This document shows, piece after piece, positions 24,443 to 32,320 of a stretch of 64,000 nucleotides of DNA (within the stretch, counting starts at the first letter, position 1; each line of letters opens with the position of its first letter). The position numbers were made by a program, and so were the translations under genes. Source of the DNA: JAAZIN01 sp964441025 (GTDB lineage Bacteria > Bacillota > Dethiobacteria > DTU022); contig CAYTXG010000004.1 of assembly GCA_964441025.1 (NCBI GenBank), positions 1-64,000 of the forward strand. The letters are read 5' to 3'. Below the pieces are notes generated by a model. The model saw only the letters and a list, made by a program, of their open reading frames with translations, made no database searches and was not told the DNA's origin.

Positions 24443-26401
24443 TTGATCGGCGGTTATATGGGTAAGGTGCTGGAGGTCGATTTAAGCTCCAAGCAGGTGA
24501 AGAGTTACGCTTTACCCCGGCGTATGCTTGAGCTTTATGTAGGCAACAAGGGGCTGGGAGCGCGCTTGCTCTATGACATGCTGCCGCCGACAGCAGATCC
24601 CTTGAGCGAGAAAAATGTTTTTATTGTCACCACGGCACCGCTGACGGGCGCGGGCGCGCCCAGCAGCAACCGTTTCAATATTACCACGAAATCGCCGCTC
24701 ACCGGCGCCATCGTCAATTCCAACTGCGGCGGCACTTTCGGGATCCACCTGAAAAGGGCGGGCTTCGACGCCCTGATCATCAAAGGAAAGGCGGAACGGC
24801 CCGTCTATCTGAAAGTGGATGGGGATCGCGTGAGCATTGAAAACGCCGCAGAGCTCTGGGGGCTGGATACGGAGAAGACGCAGCAGAAGCTGCCCCCCAA
24901 AATGGGCAAGATCGTCATCGGGCCGGCGGGGGAAAACCTGGTCAAGTATGCCTGCGTCCTTTCGGAGGAGCGCGTGGCGGCGCGCAGCGGCACAGGCACG
25001 GTCATGGGCAGCAAGAATCTGAAGGCCGTGGTCGCCGGCGGGGACAGAAGGGTGCAGGTGGCCCATGAAGAGAAGTTCAAGGAGGCGTGCAGGAAGTGGC
25101 GTGATCTTTCGCGGCAGCACCCGGCCACCGGCGAAGAGCTACCCCGCTTCGGCACCGCCTCTTTTGTCAATAAATGCAACGCCACCAATACGCTGCCCAC
25201 GCGAAATTACCGCTTCGGAAGCTTTGAGGAGGCCGATGCCGTCAGCGGCGAAACGCTTTCGGAAAAATATCTGATCAAAAATATCGGCTGTTACGGTTGC
25301 CCCATTGCCTGCGGCAGGCAGGTTGAGCTCGATGGGAAGAAGATCAAGGGGCCGGAATACGAGACCCTGGGCCTTCTGGGCCCCAATATTATGAATGCCG
25401 ATTTGCAGTCCATTATCGAATTCAACTACCAGGCCGATCTGCTGGGCATCGACACGATTACCCTGGGAAACACCATCGGTTTTGTCATGGAAGCCGGTGA
25501 AAGAGGGCTGCTGAAGACAGACCTGGCTTTCGGCAAAACCGATCACATCAGCCGGACCATCGAGGATATCGCTTACCGCCGGGGCCTGGGCGACGACATG
25601 GCCGAAGGGGTGCGCTTCCTCTCCCGGAAGTACGGCGGCGAGGAATTCGCCATCCATGTGAAGGGGCTCGAGCTCGCCTCGTACGAACCGCGGGGAGCGG
25701 TGGCCCAGGGGCTTGGCTACGCCATCGGCAGCAGGGGCGGCTGCCATATCGCCGCTGGCTACCCCATCTACCTGGAGGCAAACGGCCCCATTACCGTGAA
25801 CCCCCTGGCCACAACAGGCAAGCCCGGGCTGGTCATCCTTAACCAGACCACCATGGAGGCGGTCAGCGCCATGGGCTGCTGCATCTTCACCGTGTACATG
25901 TTTTTGCCCAAGCCGCTGCTGACCATAAACGCCCGCTCGCGCATCGTTTCGAGTATAATCCGCGGCACCTTCCTTTACGGCGGCAACATCATCGGCAAGG
26001 CGCTCTCCTGGCCTGCCTGGACCCTGCCGGTGCCGGCGCCCTTCTTCATGCTCCCCCAGGTGAAGACATTTTCCCTCTGCACCGGCCGGAAGTATACGCT
26101 GGGCCGGCTCATGGAGCTGGGCAAACGGGTTGTGAGCATGGACCGCATCTTCAACCTGCGGGAGGGGTTGACAGGGGCGGACGATACCCTTCCGGCGCGG
26201 CTCACCGAGGAGCTGCAGCGCGCCGAAGAGCCCAATTCAAAGGTACCCCTGGCGAAGATGCTGCCCACATATTATAACTTCAGGGGATGGAGCTCCGCAG
26301 GTGTTCCCAGACCGAAAACGCTGCGAGGTCTGCGCATCGAGGAGGCGGCAGCGCCGCCGGACGGGGCGGCGGAAGCTGCCGGGGCTGTGGCGGGAAGCTG
26401 A
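24443..26401 (+). CDS. aor: Tungsten/molybdenum aldehyde:ferredoxin oxidoreductase
   Basis: Oxidises aldehydes to acids with ferredoxin, or reduces acids in the reverse direction, using a bis-pyranopterin W/Mo cofactor and one 4Fe-4S cluster. The 652-residue protein begins GGYMGKVLEVDLSS and has the pterin-binding stretch SSNRFNITTKSPLTGAI, then NSNCGGTFG. Three cluster cysteines lie in NIGCYGCPIACGR (CxxCxxxC); the fourth is most likely in AVSAMGCCIFT. The start is TTG 24443 behind GAGGGAGGGG. A small MoaD-like protein follows after 29 bases. The last 30 residues are an Ala-rich tail. Confidence 0.94.
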   Translation: MIGGYMGKVLEVDLSSKQVKSYALPRRMLELYVGNKGLGARLLYDMLPPTADPLSEKNVFIVTTAPLTGAGAPSSNRFNITTKSPLTGAIVNSNCGGTFGIHLKRAGFDALIIKGKAERPVYLKVDGDRVSIENAAELWGLDTEKTQQKLPPKMGKIVIGPAGENLVKYACVLSEERVAARSGTGTVMGSKNLKAVVAGGDRRVQVAHEEKFKEACRKWRDLSRQHPATGEELPRFGTASFVNKCNATNTLPTRNYRFGSFEEADAVSGETLSEKYLIKNIGCYGCPIACGRQVELDGKKIKGPEYETLGLLGPNIMNADLQSIIEFNYQADLLGIDTITLGNTIGFVMEAGERGLLKTDLAFGKTDHISRTIEDIAYRRGLGDDMAEGVRFLSRKYGGEEFAIHVKGLELASYEPRGAVAQGLGYAIGSRGGCHIAAGYPIYLEANGPITVNPLATTGKPGLVILNQTTMEAVSAMGCCIFTVYMFLPKPLLTINARSRIVSSIIRGTFLYGGNIIGKALSWPAWTLPVPAPFFMLPQVKTFSLCTGRKYTLGRLMELGKRVVSMDRIFNLREGLTGADDTLPARLTEELQRAEEPNSKVPLAKMLPTYYNFRGWSSAGVPRPKTLRGLRIEEAAAPPDGAAEAAGAVAGS

Positions 26402-26430
26402 TTAATCAATGCAGGAGATGATGACGTTTT

Positions 26431-26679
26431 ATGGTTGAGGTAAGATTGTTTGCTTCGCTGCGCGAGGCGGCCGGTGAAAAAAGGTATTTTTCCGATGCAG
26501 TTACGATAAAGGCGCTGCTCAAGCAGGCTGCGGAGCGCTACGGTAAAGATTTTTCCGCCCGTCTGAAGACAGCCACGGTTCTGGTAAACGGCGAGAATAT
26601 CGCCCATTTGAAGTGGAAAAAAACAAAACTGCGCGACGGTGATGTAATCTCCCTTTTCCCGCCCCTTGCCGGCGGCTGA
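26431..26679 (+). CDS. moaD: MoaD/ThiS-like sulfur carrier next to AOR
   Basis: Ubiquitin-fold sulfur carrier of 82 residues. It begins MVEVRLFASLREAAGEKRYF and ends in the diagnostic Gly-Gly (LFPPLAGG), the site of adenylation and thiocarboxylation that delivers sulfur to molybdopterin. Placement directly behind an AOR gene is common and suggests a dedicated role in making the tungstopterin or molybdopterin cofactor of that enzyme. The spacing of 29 bases fits one transcript. Confidence 0.88.
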   Translation: MVEVRLFASLREAAGEKRYFSDAVTIKALLKQAAERYGKDFSARLKTATVLVNGENIAHLKWKKTKLRDGDVISLFPPLAGG

Positions 26680-26703
26680 CCCCGTAGGACAAGAATCACA
26701 AAT

Positions 26704-26734
26704 TGGGACAACAGGGACGTACCTGTTTGTCCCA
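26704..26734. repeat. Palindromic repeat, variant arms (TGGGACAA)
   Basis: TGGGACAA and TTGTCCCA frame a core with AGGGACGTACCTG. The architecture resembles the CCGTCCCC palindromes elsewhere in the window but arms and core differ. It lies just after the AOR-MoaD genes. Confidence 0.5.
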
Positions 26735-26754
26735 CTTAATATCTATTGTCACGT

Positions 26755-26787
26755 ATATATATCACAGGAACCGTCCCCGTGATATAT
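26755..26787. repeat. Palindromic repeat, variant arms (ATATATCAC) with CCGTCCCC core
   Basis: Arms ATATATCAC and GTGATATAT enclose AGGAACCGTCCCC. The core is that of the standard family; the arms are different but still complementary. It is the second of two adjacent copies between the convergent MoaD and porB genes and may act as a bidirectional transcription end. Confidence 0.6.
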
Positions 26788-26847
26788 GCCGCGTCCCCAT
26801 TTGATCCACACAGGCTACTTGATCACTTTTTGCAAAGAGTACAGATA

Positions 26848-27744
26848 TTATTTTTCAGAATCCGGACTCGCCTTTCGGAGCAGTTTTTCCCAGTTCCGGT
26901 CCACCTGCCACTGCATGGCCTCCACCTGCTCTTTCTCCAGGCCTCGAAAGCGCCGCTGCCGCTGCAGATATTCATCAATGGGTTTTTTCTCCGCCGGGCG
27001 GTAAGTCAATTTGAAATTTTCGCCCTGGCGCACTTCGTAAAGGGGAAAGAAAGAGCTCTCTACAGCCAGGCGCGACAGGTGAATGGTTTCATCCGGTTCG
27101 CTGCCCCATCCCGGCGGACAGGGGCTTAGAAGGTGAAAGAACCGGAAGCCCTTCATCTCCCGGGCGGCGGCGAATTTCATCTCCAGGTCGTCGATGAAAG
27201 CTACTGTGGCGGTGGCGGCATAGGGGATGCTGTGCGCGGCCATGATCTTGATCATATCCTTTTTGGGACGGTTCTGGAAAAGGGGAAAGGGCGCCGTGGC
27301 CGTGCGGGTGCCGTAAGGGGTGGCGGAGCTGGTCTGCCCCCCTGTGTTCATGTAGGCCTCGTTGTCATAGCAGACAAAGATGAAGTCTTCGTTGCGCTGC
27401 GCTGCACCCGAAAGCGCCTGAAAGCCGATATCAAAGGTGCCGCCGTCGCCGGAAAGCACGACCACGGTGGTCTCGCGGTCTCCCTTGAGGAGAAGAGCTC
27501 TTTTCACGCCGCTGCCCACTGCGGCGGCGCTGGGAAAGGGGCAATGCAGGATGGGGCATTTCAGGCTTGTCAGGGGCGGCAGCCCGGCAATGATGCTCCA
27601 GCAGGAGGCGGTGATCACAAAGGCGGTTTTTTCACCCAGGGCGCGCGTCAGGTAGCGCACCAGCAGGGCCGCCCCGCAGCCGGGGCAGGCCGGATGTCCC
27701 GAGTAAAGCAGGCCGCCGTGTACAGCTTCTTCAGGTGTTATCAT
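26848..27744 (-). CDS. porB: 2-oxoacid:ferredoxin oxidoreductase beta subunit (TPP-binding)
   Basis: The thiamine-diphosphate subunit that decarboxylates a 2-oxoacid to an acyl-CoA while reducing ferredoxin. The 298-residue protein has the cluster cysteines HPACPGCGAALLVRYL, the TPP motif GDGGTFDIGFQAL followed by NEAYMNTGGQTSSATP, and a later conserved Cys (LLSPCPPGW). These are the normal features of PorB/VorB. It is the last gene of the apparent LeuDH-PorG-GltD-PorA-PorB operon and overlaps porA by 14 bases. Substrate (pyruvate or branched 2-oxoacid) is inferred from the LeuDH neighbour. Confidence 0.93.
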   Translation of the reverse strand: MITPEEAVHGGLLYSGHPACPGCGAALLVRYLTRALGEKTAFVITASCWSIIAGLPPLTSLKCPILHCPFPSAAAVGSGVKRALLLKGDRETTVVVLSGDGGTFDIGFQALSGAAQRNEDFIFVCYDNEAYMNTGGQTSSATPYGTRTATAPFPLFQNRPKKDMIKIMAAHSIPYAATATVAFIDDLEMKFAAAREMKGFRFFHLLSPCPPGWGSEPDETIHLSRLAVESSFFPLYEVRQGENFKLTYRPAEKKPIDEYLQRQRRFRGLEKEQVEAMQWQVDRNWEKLLRKASPDSEK

Positions 27745-28891
27745 TCAAATCAACCCCCCACTGTTCTATGATCAGGTTGCCGGCGCTGTCGTGGGAGGGC
27801 TCGTTCACCACCCGGCGCAGCGCCTGCGGGCTCAGATCGATGCCGCCCGCCAGAACCAGGTTCTGAACCACCGGAACGGAGCCGCCGCCGTAAAGGGCGG
27901 CCTTTAGCTCCTGGGCCAGGATCCCGCCCGCGCCGGGTGAACAGTTCCTGTCGATGACGATGATCCGCCGGGCGCTGCTTTTATTGAGCAGCTGCCGCAG
28001 CTCTTCCGCCGGAAAGGGGCGGAAAGTCTTCAGCCGGATCATCCCCGTTTTATTCAGCCCGGGCAGGGTGTACTCCACCGTTTCCGAAATGCTTCCCGCC
28101 GCCACCACCACCGTCTCCGCCCCATCCAGCGCTTTCCCCTGGGCCGGGGCGTAACTGCGGCCGAAGACGGCGGCAAAGCGCTCATTGATCTCCCCCATGA
28201 GCGCGGGAACGCGCAGCTGATCGCGGTGGCGGCCGCGCACCAGGCGCGAGACCTCTTCGCCCGGGGTCAGCCCGTGCATATTCGCCGGCTGGAGGGGATC
28301 GACCTGCGCGGCAAAGCGCGGCTGCTCCATAAAGTTCTTGACCTGCTCCGCCTCAGGCAGATCAACTGCCTCAAAGGTATGGGAGAGGTAGAACCCATCG
28401 AGCACGATCATGCAGGGCAGCATCAGGCTCTCGCTCAGGGGATAGGCCTGCAGGATGGTGTCGAAGATCTCCTGGGCCCCGGCACAGTAGAGCTGGATCC
28501 AACCGGTGTCGCGCTGCGAGAGGCTGTCGCCCTGGTCCGGGTCAAGGCACCAGGGGGCTCCCAGGGCCCGGTTGACCACAGCCATGACCACGGGCAGGCG
28601 GGCGCCGGCAATCCAGTGGGTCATCTCGTGCATGAAGGCGAGGCCGTGTGAGGAGGTGGCGGTAAATGTCCGCGCCCCCGCCGCCGAGGCGCCGCAGCAG
28701 TAGGAGAGGGCGGCATATTCCGATTCCACGCTCACAAACTCGCCGCCCAGCTCGCCACGGGCCCAGAATTCTGCGATATCCTCCACAATGGCGGTCTGGG
28801 GCGTTATGGGATAGGCGGAGACAAGGTCCACACCCGCACGCTGTACCGCGTATGCGGCAGCCTGGTTTCCGGTAATCATTTCAACTGGCAT
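27731..28891 (-). CDS. porA: 2-oxoacid:ferredoxin oxidoreductase alpha subunit
   Basis: Catalytic partner of PorB and PorG. The 386-residue chain has the pyrimidine-binding domain start (GNQAAAYAVQRAGVDLVSAY, then PITPQTAIVE), the VESEYAALSYCCGASAAGAR segment and GLAFMHEMTHW, typical of PorA/VorA. A transketolase C-terminal domain follows (about 250-360). It overlaps the upstream GltD-ferredoxin fusion by 11 bases and porB by 14 bases, suggesting translational coupling and fixed stoichiometry. Confidence 0.93.
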   Translation of the reverse strand: MPVEMITGNQAAAYAVQRAGVDLVSAYPITPQTAIVEDIAEFWARGELGGEFVSVESEYAALSYCCGASAAGARTFTATSSHGLAFMHEMTHWIAGARLPVVMAVVNRALGAPWCLDPDQGDSLSQRDTGWIQLYCAGAQEIFDTILQAYPLSESLMLPCMIVLDGFYLSHTFEAVDLPEAEQVKNFMEQPRFAAQVDPLQPANMHGLTPGEEVSRLVRGRHRDQLRVPALMGEINERFAAVFGRSYAPAQGKALDGAETVVVAAGSISETVEYTLPGLNKTGMIRLKTFRPFPAEELRQLLNKSSARRIIVIDRNCSPGAGGILAQELKAALYGGGSVPVVQNLVLAGGIDLSPQALRRVVNEPSHDSAGNLIIEQWGVDLNDNT

Positions 28892-30443
28892 CTTCCCGCC
28901 CTCCTTCCATTACCAGCACCCTGGCCGGGCATTCCCGGGCGCAGAGGCCGCACCCTTTGCAATAGTCCAGGTTGACGCTGTAACGTTCTTGCTGCCACTG
29001 CACAGCCAGGTCGGGGCAGTAAAGAGCGCAGAGGCCACAGGAGCTGCAGGTGCCGCATCCCAGGCAGCGGCCCGCCTCGGCGGCGGGATGGGAGAGGCGT
29101 TGCACCAGGTGGGCATTGGGCGGGGCCGCCAGGTTCAGCTCGTCATAAGTGACCGCTTTCGCCCCGTTGATGGGCTGCATTTCATCCAGCGGCAGCGGCC
29201 CTTTCAGCCGCTCCACAATGGCTGCGGCGGCCAGGCGTCCGGCCCGGATAGCCGCCGGGACGGTGGCGGGGCCGCTGACGAGGTCGCCTCCGGCGAAGAG
29301 TGTGAGCCGGTCCGTCAACCGGCCCAGGGGCTTCCAGTCCGGCTGTTGGCCCAGGGCGTGAATGAGGGTGCTGCAGGCGAAGCTGTGCGGTGACCCGGGC
29401 AGTACCCTGACGCCGCCGCCCTCTGTCGCGGTCCGCTCAAAAAGCGCTTCCGCCAGGCGCCCCTCTTCCAGGCGCAGCGCCTGTGGGGACAGGTTGAAAT
29501 AGAGCCGCACCCCCTCCTTCTCTGCCGCCTCCACCTCATCTGCGGTGGCAGGCATCTCCTCGCGGCTACGGCGGTAGATGATGCTCACTTCGGTGATCCC
29601 CTGCTGGAGTAAGGCCACCCTGGCGGCATCGACGGCGGCATTGCCCCCGCCCACAACGAGCACCGGTTCCGCCAGGCGCACCCTCTCCCCCAGGTTGACG
29701 CGGCGCAGGTAGTCATAGGCGCTGAGCACGCCGGGTCCTTCCGCTCCGGGTATCGTGAGAGGCCGCTCTTTCTGCGCACCGGTGGATAAAAAGATCAGAT
29801 CAAATTCACGATTTATCCGGTCCAGGGGCAGGTCGGCGCCGACGGCCGTGCCTGTTTCAAAGAGGATCCCCTCTTTCTTCAAGATCTCCAGCTCCCGGGC
29901 AAGCAGGGAGCTCGGCAGCCGGTATTCGGGGATTCCCAGCGCCAGGAGGCCGCCCAGGACAGGGGCGCGTTCAAATACAGTCACCCCGATGCCGGCGCGG
30001 CTCAGGTAGTAGGCACAACTCAATCCGGCGGGGCCGGAACCGATGACAGCCACCCGGTGGCGCGTTGCCGGCGGTGCCGCCGGCGGACGGTAGCGCTCCT
30101 GGCGCCATTCGCCCACCGCCCTCTCCACATCGCGGATGGCGATGCCCTCATCAAGCTCTCCCCGGTTGCAGCTGTCGGTACAGGGGTGAAAGCAGACGGA
30201 GCCGGTGACGGCGGGAAAGGGGTTGCTCCGGCGCAGGATCCGCCAGGCTTCATCAAAGCGTTCCCTTTTCACCGCTTCCAGCCAGGCGGGGATCTCGCTG
30301 CCAAGGGGACAGGCAATGCGGCAGGGCGAGGGTCGGTAAAGCTGCAGCGGGGTGAGAAAGCGCCAGTCTCCCGTTTTTGCGGCTGTCCCCGGGCTGGCAC
30401 CGCGCGAATATTTGTAGATTGCCGTTTCAGGAGTTTCGGGCAA
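28881..30443 (-). CDS. GltD-like FAD/NAD(P)H oxidoreductase fused to a 2x[4Fe-4S] ferredoxin
   Basis: A 520-residue flavoprotein that replaces the usual PorD ferredoxin subunit. Residues 35-115 are the Fe-S N-terminal domain of the GltD family (CRIACP, CFHPCTDSC). The FAD motif VAVIGSGPAGLSCAYYL starts near 131 and the second nucleotide site is VLVVGGGNAAVDAARVAL. The last 70 residues hold two ferredoxin motifs, CGTCSSCGLCALYCP and CKGCGLCARECP. It could pass electrons between the oxidoreductase and NAD(P)H. The start is TTG 30443 behind a near-perfect AGGAGGTGA at 8-9 bases, which decides the start; it overlaps porG by 17 bases. Confidence 0.88.
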   Translation of the reverse strand: MPETPETAIYKYSRGASPGTAAKTGDWRFLTPLQLYRPSPCRIACPLGSEIPAWLEAVKRERFDEAWRILRRSNPFPAVTGSVCFHPCTDSCNRGELDEGIAIRDVERAVGEWRQERYRPPAAPPATRHRVAVIGSGPAGLSCAYYLSRAGIGVTVFERAPVLGGLLALGIPEYRLPSSLLARELEILKKEGILFETGTAVGADLPLDRINREFDLIFLSTGAQKERPLTIPGAEGPGVLSAYDYLRRVNLGERVRLAEPVLVVGGGNAAVDAARVALLQQGITEVSIIYRRSREEMPATADEVEAAEKEGVRLYFNLSPQALRLEEGRLAEALFERTATEGGGVRVLPGSPHSFACSTLIHALGQQPDWKPLGRLTDRLTLFAGGDLVSGPATVPAAIRAGRLAAAAIVERLKGPLPLDEMQPINGAKAVTYDELNLAAPPNAHLVQRLSHPAAEAGRCLGCGTCSSCGLCALYCPDLAVQWQQERYSVNLDYCKGCGLCARECPARVLVMEGGREDAS

Positions 30444-31023
30444 CTGCGGTCACCTCCTTTACCTGCCGGTAGCCCTCGGCGGCAGCCTGCAGGTTATCTT
30501 CAAGCCGGGCGGCAATCCTCTTCTTTACCGCCGCCTGGACGCTCTCCAGCGAAGCCAGGCCGCAGATGCGGGCCAGCGCCCCAACCATGATGGCATTGAC
30601 TGCCGGGAAACTTCCTATGGTCAGATGGCGGCTCCAGGCGACGGCAGAGGCGTCGATGCGGAAAAGGCGGTAAGAGCCGCCGGGAGGAAAGCTGCGCAGA
30701 AAGGGGGTCTCCTCGTCGCTTTCCCGGTCATTGACCAGGAGCACGCCCCCCTCTTTCAGCCCCGCCGGTATAGCCGCTCCCGTCATGGTGGGATCTATGA
30801 CCATGACATAATCCGGGCGGTAAACGCGGCAGCGGGGCATCAATCTGTTCCGGCCCGCCCTGACAAAGGCGGTCACCGGGGCACCGCGCCGCTCGGCGCC
30901 AAAAAGAGAGAAAGCCCGGGCATAGAGCCCCTCCCTGAAGACGGCCTCGGCGAATACGGAGGCAGCCAGGACAATGCCCTGCCCCCCGCGCCCGTGAAAG
31001 CGAAACTCAATCATCTCTTGCAT
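30427..31023 (-). CDS. porG: 2-oxoacid:ferredoxin oxidoreductase gamma subunit
   Basis: Gamma subunit that binds CoA and completes the POR/VOR complex. It begins MQEMIEFRFHGRGGQGIVLA, the family hallmark, and continues FSLFGAERRGAPVTAFVR and VIDPTMTG. The open frame extends to 31083, but GGAGG eight bases before ATG 31023 fixes the start, giving 198 residues, a normal length. It lies between the dehydrogenase gene and the GltD-ferredoxin fusion. Confidence 0.92.
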   Translation of the reverse strand: MQEMIEFRFHGRGGQGIVLAASVFAEAVFREGLYARAFSLFGAERRGAPVTAFVRAGRNRLMPRCRVYRPDYVMVIDPTMTGAAIPAGLKEGGVLLVNDRESDEETPFLRSFPPGGSYRLFRIDASAVAWSRHLTIGSFPAVNAIMVGALARICGLASLESVQAAVKKRIAARLEDNLQAAAEGYRQVKEVTAVARNS

Positions 31024-31108
31024 ATACTCTGCCTCCTTGCAGTTCCCTGCATTTTGCAGCAGATTGCCTGCAGATTCTTGCACGGTTTTTATTTGTCAAG
31101 GCTACTGC

Positions 31109-32152
31109 TCAGGCCTTTTTGCCGGCGCGGATTCTCTCCTCGGCCACCAGGTCGGCGATTACTTCCGGCGGCTTTTTTTCCGCTCGCGAACGCTCGAAGA
31201 TCGTCTGCAGCCTGTCGGAGAGGCGGGCGATAATTCTCCGGATCTCATTATGATCGGTAATTCCCAGACGGCAGCAGTCCACGAAAATGAGGCCGCCGGC
31301 ATTGATCACATAGTCAGGGGCATAAAGGATGCCCCGCTCATAGAGGGCGACTCCGCTCGCTGCATCGAGGAGCATGTTATTGGCTGAACCGGCTACGATA
31401 CGGCATTTCAGAAGGGGGATTGTCCGGGGATTGATCACCGCGCCGGCGGCACAGGGGGCATAGATATCGCATTCCCGGCTGCAGATTTCACCGGTTTCTA
31501 CAGCGGTGGCCCCGTAGAGTTCAACGGCTTTTTTCACTCTTTCAGGATCAATATCCGTCACAATGAGGTTAACATTTTCCGCGGCCAGGTGGCTGCAGAG
31601 CTTGCCACCCACTCCGCCCAGGCCCTGCACCGCCACCGTCAACCCCCCGAGGTCGGGGCTGCCGAAGACCTCGGCAGCGCAGCGCTTCATCCCCTTCCAG
31701 ATACCAAATGCGGTATAGGGGGAGGGGTTTCCTGCAGAGGATTCGCCAAAGACATGCCCGGTCTCGAGGCGGATACAATCCAGGTCCTTCTCATCGATCC
31801 CCATATCCACGGAGGTGATGTAGCGCCCCCCCAGTTTCTCCACGCAGCCCCCGTAGGCCCGTAACAGCTTTTCGCTTTTATCGCGCGAGGGGTCGCCCAG
31901 GATAACAGCTTTTCCACCGCCCAGATCAAGATGCGCCGCCGCCGCCTTGTAGGTCATGCCGTAGGCCAGACGGAGCACATCCTCCACCGCGGCCTCCTCG
32001 GTGGGATAGTTGAACATGCGCGTGCCCCCCAGTGCCGGCCCCAGCGTGGTGCTGTGAATAGCGATAATCGCCCTGAGTCCGCTGTGCGGATCGTGAAAAA
32101 GAAGCAGCTCTTCATATTCCAGGGGAACCATCCTCTCGAAATAGCCGGCCAT
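31109..32152 (-). CDS. bcd: Leucine/valine-type amino-acid dehydrogenase (Glu/Leu/Phe/Val family)
   Basis: NAD-dependent oxidative deaminase giving a 2-oxoacid, ammonium and NADH. The 347-residue length and the motifs GPALGGTRMFNYPTEEAAVE, AHLDLGGGKAVILGDP (catalytic Lys) and VAVQGLGGVGGKLCSHL place it with the short leucine/valine/phenylalanine dehydrogenases, not the longer glutamate enzymes. It is the first gene of the operon feeding the ferredoxin oxidoreductase and is preceded by GGAGGAGAG and a sigma-54 promoter. The exact amino acid cannot be told from sequence; branched-chain substrates are most likely. Confidence 0.88.
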   Translation of the reverse strand: MAGYFERMVPLEYEELLLFHDPHSGLRAIIAIHSTTLGPALGGTRMFNYPTEEAAVEDVLRLAYGMTYKAAAAHLDLGGGKAVILGDPSRDKSEKLLRAYGGCVEKLGGRYITSVDMGIDEKDLDCIRLETGHVFGESSAGNPSPYTAFGIWKGMKRCAAEVFGSPDLGGLTVAVQGLGGVGGKLCSHLAAENVNLIVTDIDPERVKKAVELYGATAVETGEICSRECDIYAPCAAGAVINPRTIPLLKCRIVAGSANNMLLDAASGVALYERGILYAPDYVINAGGLIFVDCCRLGITDHNEIRRIIARLSDRLQTIFERSRAEKKPPEVIADLVAEERIRAGKKA

Positions 32153-32197
32153 GCTCTCTCCTCCTTGACATTCAATATTTACTACTATTCACAATAT

Positions 32198-32214
32198 TGC
32201 AATTGCCGTACCAA
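32198..32214 (-). promoter_or_regulatory. Sigma-54 promoter of the dehydrogenase/oxidoreductase operon
   Basis: The minus strand reads TTGGTACGGCAATTGCA. The GG (-24) and GC (-12) dinucleotides are exactly ten bases apart and the flanks match the TTGGCACG-N4-TTGCA consensus except for T in place of the first C. Transcription would start near 32187, about 35 bases before ATG 32152. A sigma-54 enhancer-binding regulator is encoded immediately upstream on the same strand. Confidence 0.8.
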
Positions 32215-32320
32215 TCCCAATCACAATCCACGGGGGTCAGACCCTGCAGTGTTACATATTCCCGCGCTGTACTTCAGGATATGGCATGGCCTTCTGTTAT
32301 AATTCGCGATCTGAGCCCGT

